Positions 57,911 to 64,000 of a stretch of DNA of 64,000 nucleotides are shown here, piece by piece. This DNA comes from Leptospira saintgironsiae (GTDB lineage Bacteria > Spirochaetota > Leptospiria > Leptospirales > Leptospiraceae). The stretch spans positions 124,001 to 188,000 of the forward strand of contig NZ_NPDR01000004.1 of NCBI RefSeq assembly GCF_002811765.1, given 5' to 3'. The translations under genes were made by a program, and so were the position numbers. Each line of letters opens with the position of its first letter. Position 1 is the stretch's first letter. The notes beneath the pieces are model-generated. The model was not told the origin of the DNA, made no database searches, and saw only the letters and a list, made by a program, of their open reading frames with translations.

Positions 57911-59263
57911 TCATTCTCCATTTAAGAATAAAGTTTCTTCCACATCTTCTTGTGAATCTTCGGAAGTTGAATCTAAGGATTTACGGACTTTGGCTCCTAA
58001 TTTGCGAATATTTTCCGCTCTTCCTAAAAGATTTCCTCTACCGGATTTTAATTTTCCGAGCACTGCATCATAGTTGTCTTTAGATTTATCTAAAGATTTT
58101 CCTAATACTTCCAAAGCTGTGACGATCTCTACGATCTTGTCATACATCTTTCCTGATTCTTCAGCTATCTGTTCCGAGTTTTTGTTTTGTTTTTCCTTTC
58201 TCCAAAGATTGGCCACCATCTTTAAGGAAACCATCAAGGTAGAAGGAGTAACTATCAGAATGTTTTTAGCGTAAGCTTCTTCTAAAAATTTAGGATCTGT
58301 ACGAACTGCTTCATAATAAGAAGGTTCTACTGGAAGGAACATCAACACAAAGTCCAGTGATTCTATTCCATAGAGTGACTGGTAATTTTTCTTGTATAAG
58401 CCTGAGACATGCTCGTATAAACTTTTGAGATGCCTTTGTAGCGCTGCTTTTTTTACATCTTCTGTTTCTGCAGAAGCATATTCCACGTAAGCAGTTAAGG
58501 AAACTTTTGAGTCTATTACGATTGATTTTCCAGAAGGAAGTTTGACTACTATATCCGGTCTCAGTCTTCCATCTTCTGTTTGTACGGATTCCTGAGCAGT
58601 ATATTCTCTTCCTTTAACTAAGCCGCTATTTTGAAGAATGTTTTCTAGGATCCCTTCTCCCCAATCCCCTTGAGTTTTGGAGTTTCCTTTCAGAGCGGAA
58701 GCCAAACTTTTAGCGTCTTCTGAAAGTGTTTTATTCATTTCTAATAGATTATTGATTTGAGCCTTTAAGTTTGCCGTATCATCCTTATGCTCTTTATGAG
58801 AAAGTTCAACTTTAACTCCGAATTTTTCTATTTCTTCCTTAAATGGACGAAGTAGATCATTCATCTTTTCGTGAGTTTGCTGGTTGAATTTTTGGGAATT
58901 GTCCAATAGAGCTTGGTTAGCTGCATGTTTGAACTTTTCGTCCAACTTGGACATGAGTTCTTCGAATTCTTTCTTTTGGTTCTCTAATCTTTCTTTCAAA
59001 AGATCAGATTCTTTTTTCATGGCTTGGTAATAGCCGATTGCTTTTTCTGTTTTTTCAGAATTCTCTTTAAACTCTTTTTCTAGCTGAAGGATCCTTTCTT
59101 TGGATCTTTGTTCAGAGGTGAGAAGTCCCGCTCTTTCTAATTTTAACTTTTCGTGTTCATTCGGATTGATCCCAGACTCTTTTGAATAGAGTGCTTTTGC
59201 CAAGAAGAAGGCGAGGCCAAAGCCGATGAGAAGACCGGTGAGTAATACGATTGCAAATTCCAT
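57911..59263 (-). CDS. rmuC: DNA recombination protein RmuC
   Basis: A 450-residue RmuC family protein. One N-terminal membrane segment (FAIVLLTGLLIGFGLAFFLA), a long coiled coil (about 30-190) and the nuclease-like domain: QGDWGEGILENILQNSGLVK, RPDIVVKLPSGKSIVIDSKV, FVLMFLPVEPSYYEAVR. The Asp-Lys strand IDSKV is the expected active-site strand. It limits inversion recombination at repeats in E. coli. Confidence 0.93.
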   Translation of the reverse strand: MEFAIVLLTGLLIGFGLAFFLAKALYSKESGINPNEHEKLKLERAGLLTSEQRSKERILQLEKEFKENSEKTEKAIGYYQAMKKESDLLKERLENQKKEFEELMSKLDEKFKHAANQALLDNSQKFNQQTHEKMNDLLRPFKEEIEKFGVKVELSHKEHKDDTANLKAQINNLLEMNKTLSEDAKSLASALKGNSKTQGDWGEGILENILQNSGLVKGREYTAQESVQTEDGRLRPDIVVKLPSGKSIVIDSKVSLTAYVEYASAETEDVKKAALQRHLKSLYEHVSGLYKKNYQSLYGIESLDFVLMFLPVEPSYYEAVRTDPKFLEEAYAKNILIVTPSTLMVSLKMVANLWRKEKQNKNSEQIAEESGKMYDKIVEIVTALEVLGKSLDKSKDNYDAVLGKLKSGRGNLLGRAENIRKLGAKVRKSLDSTSEDSQEDVEETLFLNGE

Positions 59264-59374
59264 TTTGACTCCTTTTTGGAATTCGGTACAATTCAGGATA
59301 CCAAATTCCAGGATAGAATTTCCATTTTATAGAGACCCCGGACAAATCCGGGGCTTATGTTTTAATTTAGAAAA

Positions 59375-60907
59375 TTAACGTTTTCCTTTTTTGCGAGAAG
59401 GGCCGCCGGAACCAGAGCCAGAACCTTTTCTTCCACCACCGCTACCGCCGCCACCACGGTATTGATTTGAGTTTCGGTTTTTATCCTTATGATCCCGTTT
59501 TCCTTTTTGTTTTCCACCAAAACGTCTATCACGGTCATTACGGGAAGAACCTTCTTTTTCTCTGAAGCCTCTTTGGTCTTGGTCAAAACGAGCGTTCGAG
59601 TCGAATTTTTCTGACTTCTCTGCGAGAGCTAATTTGAAAAGTGCCGCAGCTAAACGTTCTGCAGGGACCCCTTCTGTGGTGAGCTTCTTTACAAGTTTGG
59701 AATATTCGGAAACATCCCCTTCTTCTGCGACTTCTTTAACTATATGAGAATATTCCAAAAATTTCTTTTCTGTGAGTTCTGAAATATCAGGGACTTTTCC
59801 AAGTTCCATTTCGAATTCGTGGTCTTCTCTGATCTTGCGTAATGTTTTGAAGTCTTTATTAGAAACAAAACTAAGTGCGAGCCCTTTTCTTCCTGCTCTT
59901 CCTGTTCTACCGATACGGTGAACATAGTCTTCAGAATCTCTAGGAATATCGTAATTGACTACAGCTTCTACATCGCTTACATCAATTCCTCTTCCCGCTA
60001 CGTCAGTTGCGACAAGAACTGTAACAAGCCCAGAACGGAATCCGGACATTACCTTGTTTCTTTGGTTTTGGGAAAGATCTCCGTGTAATCCTTCGGAGAA
60101 TATTCCTTTGGACTTTAAAAATTCGACTGTTTCGTCAACTCTGACTTTAGTATTACAAAATACTAATGAAGCTTTTGGGGTATGAAACTCTAATAGGCGG
60201 ATTAATGCCTCAGGCTTAAGGCCTTCTCTCATTTCAAAATAGATCTGCTGGATCTTCGGTCTGTCTGCTTTTCCACCTGTTACATCTACGATCTTTGGAG
60301 AATCTTGGAATTTTTTAGTAATTCCCATCACCTTTGCAGAAAGAGTAGCAGAGAATAGGATTGTTTGTCTTTCTTCTGGAACTTTTGCGAGGATGATTTC
60401 CATATCCTCTAAAAATCCCATGTCCAACATTTCGTCTGCTTCGTCCAGGATGACCATTTTGATCCCGCCCAGAACCAAGGTCTTTCTGTCCATATGATCC
60501 ATGGTCCTTCCTGGAGTTCCTACGATCACTTGTGGTTTTCTTTTTAATGCCTTGAATTGTTTGGTGATATCATCTCCACCATAGATTGCAGCTACTTCGA
60601 AATCTTCTTTATATTTTCCTAATTTTCTATATTCTTCTGCGACTTGGACTACCAATTCTCTGGTAGGGCAGAGTACTAATACTTGTGGAGATTTTTCTCC
60701 TTCTTCCAATATTTCTAAACTTGGAATTGCAAATGCAGCAGTTTTACCTGTTCCAGTACGGGAATGGCCGATTACGTCTCTCCCAGTAAGAATGAGTGGA
60801 ATAGCTTCGGATTGAATGGAAGAAGGTTCAGTAAATCCGAGATCGGATACTGCGTTTAAGACGTCCTCGGATAGTCCGAGTTCTTGGAATGTTTTTTTGG
60901 GTTTCAA
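59375..60907 (-). CDS. DEAD-box RNA helicase
   Basis: A 510-residue helicase with Q motif FQELGLSEDVLNAVSDLGFT, motif I SRTGTGKTAAFA, Ib TPGR, II LDEADEMLD, III FSATLS, and VI HRIGRTGRAGRKG. After about 380 a helical segment is followed by a basic tail with Gly/Ser/Arg repeats (about 450-510) for RNA binding, as in RhlE/CsdA-type cold-shock helicases. TTG start with AGGAG seven bases upstream. Confidence 0.94.
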   Translation of the reverse strand: MKPKKTFQELGLSEDVLNAVSDLGFTEPSSIQSEAIPLILTGRDVIGHSRTGTGKTAAFAIPSLEILEEGEKSPQVLVLCPTRELVVQVAEEYRKLGKYKEDFEVAAIYGGDDITKQFKALKRKPQVIVGTPGRTMDHMDRKTLVLGGIKMVILDEADEMLDMGFLEDMEIILAKVPEERQTILFSATLSAKVMGITKKFQDSPKIVDVTGGKADRPKIQQIYFEMREGLKPEALIRLLEFHTPKASLVFCNTKVRVDETVEFLKSKGIFSEGLHGDLSQNQRNKVMSGFRSGLVTVLVATDVAGRGIDVSDVEAVVNYDIPRDSEDYVHRIGRTGRAGRKGLALSFVSNKDFKTLRKIREDHEFEMELGKVPDISELTEKKFLEYSHIVKEVAEEGDVSEYSKLVKKLTTEGVPAERLAAALFKLALAEKSEKFDSNARFDQDQRGFREKEGSSRNDRDRRFGGKQKGKRDHKDKNRNSNQYRGGGGSGGGRKGSGSGSGGPSRKKGKR

Positions 60908-61086
60908 AGATTGCTCCTGGGATGTCCGCGTAAATTTTTACGTTATCCCTACGAATATGCCTGTCTGGCTAAGAGCTTGGATCTTTATAGAATGGTCCTA
61001 TTTAAACATAAAGGAAAGATTTAGGCTCAGTTATCGTTTCTTCCATGAATTCAAACACGACTCTCCGGCATAGCATTAAAGGTCTT

Positions 61087-61845
61087 TTATTCCTTGCCAG
61101 CCTTCATATATTTCGACTTTAACTTAGTTGGGAACTTTTCAATCGCGTATCTAAGCATTGTCCTGGGCATCTTATGTGCATGTTTATCTAAAAAATCCGT
61201 CTCAGGTTTTAGGCTTCTGTTCCCAACTTCCCTTAACATCCAACCCACTGCCTTATGAATAAGATCTTCTTTATCCATTAAGAGGTTTTCAGAGATCTTT
61301 AAGGTATCTTTAAAGTCTCCTTTGCGGATAAACGCATAAGTGGAGATGATCGCGACCCTTCTTTCCCATAGATTACTCGATTTAACAAGCTTGTACAGGA
61401 TGTCTCTTTTCTTATCTATAAGATAATCTCCGATCAATTCTCTGGAACTTAGATCCACAATGTCCCAATTATTCACATATTTTAAATTTTTTAAATAGAA
61501 TAGATGAAGTTCTTTGCGACCTTCTTCTGGAGTTTTTTGGAACTTCTCACATAGTATAAAAAAACCTAAAAGTCTTTCTTCATGATACTTTGATTTTACG
61601 ATTTTCTGAAGTTCGGATAATGGAAGTCCTTTGTATAATTTAGAAATTTTTCGAAGAGGTGGGACCTTTATTCCTAAGAATAGATCACCTTCTCCGTATT
61701 GTCCCTTTCCTGTTTTGAAAAATCGAGAGAGTATTTCGACCGCTTTTGGATCGGCGAGTTTTCGGACTTCTCGGATGATATCTTCCGCCTTTGAATTTTC
61801 GCCCCCTAATATTTTTTTTGGGGCAGCTGTTGGGGATTTGGGCAT
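61087..61845 (-). CDS. DNA alkylation repair protein (AlkD-like HEAT-repeat)
   Basis: A ~252-residue all-helical protein of the AlkD family, base-excision glycosylases built of HEAT-like repeats. Visible: GDLFLGIKVPPLRKISKLYK, HEERLLGFFILCEKF, NNWDIVDLSSRELIGDYLID, LWERRVAIISTYAFIRKG, KAVGWMLREVGNRSL and TMLRYAIEKFP. These match the conserved WD and W-R-R motifs lining the DNA groove. ATG 61845 is preferred to a TTG at 61881; neither has a strong ribosome binding site. Confidence 0.9.
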   Translation of the reverse strand: MPKSPTAAPKKILGGENSKAEDIIREVRKLADPKAVEILSRFFKTGKGQYGEGDLFLGIKVPPLRKISKLYKGLPLSELQKIVKSKYHEERLLGFFILCEKFQKTPEEGRKELHLFYLKNLKYVNNWDIVDLSSRELIGDYLIDKKRDILYKLVKSSNLWERRVAIISTYAFIRKGDFKDTLKISENLLMDKEDLIHKAVGWMLREVGNRSLKPETDFLDKHAHKMPRTMLRYAIEKFPTKLKSKYMKAGKE

Positions 61846-61982
61846 GGGACAAAATCTAATTTTTTTAGAAGATAAGGGCAAGCATTATAGAAGGACAAAT
61901 GTCATACTCTAAATCCCGGTTTTTGGGCTTGCCAGTTAGGAGGTCCAACAAATCCTAATTTTTAGGAAAGATCTGCTCTCGT

Positions 61983-63032
61983 ATGAAACATAAACCTCTT
62001 CATAATATTTATAGTAAGGATATTCTTAGAAAGAAGATTGAGGCAGAGGATTTCCAGCGTACTACTATTTCCTTTTATAAATATGTGATTTTAGAGAATC
62101 CCGACCTTCTCCGTAACGAACTATATAGAGAATGGGAATCCTTAGGAGTCCTCGGAAGGATTTATATAGCAAGAGAAGGGATTAACGCTCAATTATCAGT
62201 GCCTGAATTTAATTTTCAGAAGTTCAGAGATTCTATAGATGCAAGAAAAGAATTCAAAGATGTTCCATTCAAGATTGCAGTGGAACAAAATTCTTATTCA
62301 TTCTTAAAATTGGACATCCGAGTTCGCAATAAGATCGTAGCGGATGGTCTTGCAGATGATACTTTCGATGTGACCAATGTAGGGACTCATCTAAATGCAG
62401 AGGAATTTAATAAAAAATTAGAATCTTCTGAAACTATCGTAGTGGATGTTCGAAATCACTACGAATCTGAGATAGGACATTTCGAAGGAGCGCTACTTCC
62501 TCAAGCTGATACCTTTAGGGAAGAATTACCTTTGATCATAGATCTTCTGCAAGATAAAAAGGATAAAGAAATCGTAATGTATTGCACTGGAGGGATCCGA
62601 TGTGAGAAAGCTTCTGCTTATCTAAAACATCATGGATTCCAAAATGTGTATCAGCTCCACGGGGGAATTATCTCTTATGCTTCTGAAATTAAGGAGAAGG
62701 GACTGGATTCCAAGTTTAAGGGGAAAAATTTCGTGTTTGATGCGAGACTCCAAGAAACTGTGGGAGAAGAGATACTAAGTGAATGCCACCAATGTGATCA
62801 AAAATCCGCGAGGCATATCAATTGTGCAAATCCAGCTTGCCATATTCTATTTATCCAATGTTTGTCTTGTGCTGAAAAATTTGATAATTGCTGCTCTGTA
62901 GAATGCCAAAAGATCGCTGCCTTGCCTGTGGAAGAACAGAAAAAATTAAGAAAAGGTAAAGCGGCTTCTAACCAACATTTTTCTAAATCCAAGATCAGAC
63001 CTAAGGTTTTCGAACTTTACAAAGGAAAATAA
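61983..63032 (+). CDS. trhO: tRNA uridine 5-hydroxylase TrhO (rhodanese-related)
   Basis: A 349-residue protein of the YceA/TrhO family, which hydroxylates U34 of some tRNAs with oxygen. N-terminal acylphosphatase-like domain ([20 protein letters not shown]), rhodanese domain with [20 protein letters not shown] and catalytic Cys in [16 protein letters not shown], and a C-terminal cysteine-rich tail ([15 protein letters not shown] and later [16 protein letters not shown]), a probable zinc site. Confidence 0.93.
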   Translation: MKHKPLHNIYSKDILRKKIEAEDFQRTTISFYKYVILENPDLLRNELYREWESLGVLGRIYIAREGINAQLSVPEFNFQKFRDSIDARKEFKDVPFKIAVEQNSYSFLKLDIRVRNKIVADGLADDTFDVTNVGTHLNAEEFNKKLESSETIVVDVRNHYESEIGHFEGALLPQADTFREELPLIIDLLQDKKDKEIVMYCTGGIRCEKASAYLKHHGFQNVYQLHGGIISYASEIKEKGLDSKFKGKNFVFDARLQETVGEEILSECHQCDQKSARHINCANPACHILFIQCLSCAEKFDNCCSVECQKIAALPVEEQKKLRKGKAASNQHFSKSKIRPKVFELYKGK

Positions 63033-63119
63033 TCCAGGTCCTTTTAATTTTCCTGAGAAAAATTGAAATATCTTGTAATCATTTTAATTACAAGAAGTCT
63101 AACAGAAAAGAAGGATATT

Positions 63120-63887
63120 ATGCAGAAGTTACCGGTATTTTTTGTAGGCCATGGAAGTCCAATGAACGCTCTCGGACCAAATCCGTTAGCCGACACATGG
63201 GCGGAATCCGCGAAAGATTTTCCGGAACCTAAAGCAATTTTGAGTATTTCTGCACATTGGTTTACTAAAGGTACATATGTAACTTCAAACCAATCTCCTC
63301 CTACTATTCATGATTTTTACGGATTTCCACAGGAATTATTCGATGTACAATATTCCGCGCCCGGAGATCCAAAACTTGCGGAAGAACTTTCTAAATCCAA
63401 AGATGCACAAGTGATCCAAGACGATTCTTGGGGATTGGATCATGGGACGTGGAGTGTCCTTAGGAACATGTATCCTAAGGCAAATATTCCAGTAGTTCAA
63501 TTGAGTTTAGATGCCACTAAATCTGGAGAATGGCATTACGAATTTGCAAAGTCTTTGTCTAAACTTCGAGAACAAGGTGTGCTTGTTTTGGGTAGTGGGG
63601 ATTTAGTTCATAACTTACGTCTTTATGATTGGAAAAATCAAGACAAGGCACATGACTGGGCCTTGGATGCGAATGAAACATTCAAGGATCTGATCCAAAA
63701 AAGAGATTGGAAGAGCTTGGCAAATTATCAGAAATTAGGGACTGCAGTGCAGATCGCAGTCCCAACTCCTGAACATTATTTTCCTATGTTATATGCTTTG
63801 GCATTGGCTGAAGAGAAGGAAGAAATCAGCTTTTATAATGATATCATCCAAAGTTCAGTATCTCTGACTAGCATGAAGATCAGTTAG
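63120..63887 (+). CDS. LigB-type extradiol dioxygenase (DODA/YgiD-like)
   Basis: A 255-residue class III extradiol ring-cleavage family protein. The metal/active-site histidines are in FFVGHGSPMNALG, SISAHWFTKGTYV, LDHGTWSVLRNMYP and GSGDLVHNLRLYDW. ATG 63120 has AAGGAT upstream and gives the family N-terminus. Members include 4,5-DOPA dioxygenase; the substrate here is unknown. Its stop overlaps the convergent gene fragment by four bases. Confidence 0.92.
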   Translation: MQKLPVFFVGHGSPMNALGPNPLADTWAESAKDFPEPKAILSISAHWFTKGTYVTSNQSPPTIHDFYGFPQELFDVQYSAPGDPKLAEELSKSKDAQVIQDDSWGLDHGTWSVLRNMYPKANIPVVQLSLDATKSGEWHYEFAKSLSKLREQGVLVLGSGDLVHNLRLYDWKNQDKAHDWALDANETFKDLIQKRDWKSLANYQKLGTAVQIAVPTPEHYFPMLYALALAEEKEEISFYNDIIQSSVSLTSMKIS

Positions 63888-64000
63888 GTTGCTTTTTCTC
63901 TTCCCCAGATAGAAGCCAAGAAGAGCCCACTAATCAAATGCCATACTCCCCACCAAGCTGCGATTAGGGCCATGGATCCTATTCCTTGGAAGAATGTAAA
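63884..64000 (-). CDS. membrane protein, C-terminal fragment cut by window edge
   Basis: The minus strand is open for 38 codons up to the right edge, ending GREKAT-stop at 63884-63886. The peptide contains a hydrophobic helix (MALIAAWWGVWHLISGLFLA) and a short basic tail, the typical end of a small membrane protein. No family can be given. Confidence 0.5.
   Translation of the reverse strand, partial: FTFFQGIGSMALIAAWWGVWHLISGLFLASIWGREKAT

Overview
The window looks like a chromosomal segment of a Leptospira species. The evidence is roughly 40% GC, many lipoproteins with the loose spirochaetal lipobox, a LexA of leptospiral type, the rplU-prp-rpmA / obgE-proB-proA-nadD-yqeK-lytR-rsfS order, and many TTG/GTG starts. 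GC content and gene content fit a non-pathogenic or intermediate lineage better than L. interrogans, but this is inference without a database search. I see no rRNA, tRNA, CRISPR array, prophage or intact insertion sequence.

Layout. 0-5.5 kb: a TPR protein with a possible Mrr-like C-terminus (cut by the window edge), a lipoprotein, an efflux outer-membrane/adaptor pair without its inner-membrane pump, and lexA. 5.5-9 kb: a tightly overlapping run of small lipoprotein, S41 protease, tsaD and pssA. 9.1-9.7 kb: a DUF433/DUF5615 toxin-antitoxin pair. 9.8-11.9 kb: two coupled envelope proteins of unknown function. 12.1-16.5 kb: a small conserved-looking ORF with radC, then a Wzm/Wzt-type polysaccharide ABC exporter and UDP-glucose dehydrogenase. 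16.5-21.3 kb: a thioredoxin-like TPR protein, hisE, and a cytochrome c maturation block (ccmE-ccmF-ccmH-zinc ribbon) of variant type. 21.3-33.7 kb: accessory metabolism and regulators (YdcF, tautomerase, Mpo1-like, AraC, hydrolases, deacetylase, CoA-transferase, MBL hydrolase, TetR plus FAD monooxygenase, acyl-CoA dehydrogenase, Crp/Fnr). 33.8-41.9 kb: a hydrolase, an ECF41 sigma factor with its partner oxidoreductase, a di-haem peroxidase, a TolC-like protein and a DUF255 protein. 41.9-48.9 kb: the housekeeping ribosome/NAD/proline cluster on the minus strand. 49-64 kb: pirin, typA, a secreted lipase, an SRPBCC-EVE-MarR operon, a lipoprotein, a membrane adenylate cyclase, rmuC, a DEAD-box helicase, an AlkD-like protein, trhO, a LigB-type dioxygenase and a gene fragment at the edge.

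The most informative signals are regulatory. (1) The ECF41 operon has an upstream match to the published ECF41 promoter (TGTCACA-N16-CGTC), predicting autoregulation. (2) The SRPBCC-EVE-MarR operon has a near-consensus promoter bracketed by two copies of one palindrome exactly 60 bp apart. (3) A palindrome with 16-bp arms lies in front of a TetR/monooxygenase operon. (4) A shared CGAACGTTC palindrome lies upstream of the acyl-CoA dehydrogenase and the lipase. (5) A short dispersed palindromic repeat with ATAGTC/GACTAT ends is present twice, and one copy supplies the stop codon of the sigma factor gene. On the protein side, CcmE carries a CxxxY haem-binding motif in place of HxxxY, and a Prp protease homologue sits beside an L27 that has no N-terminal extension to cleave.
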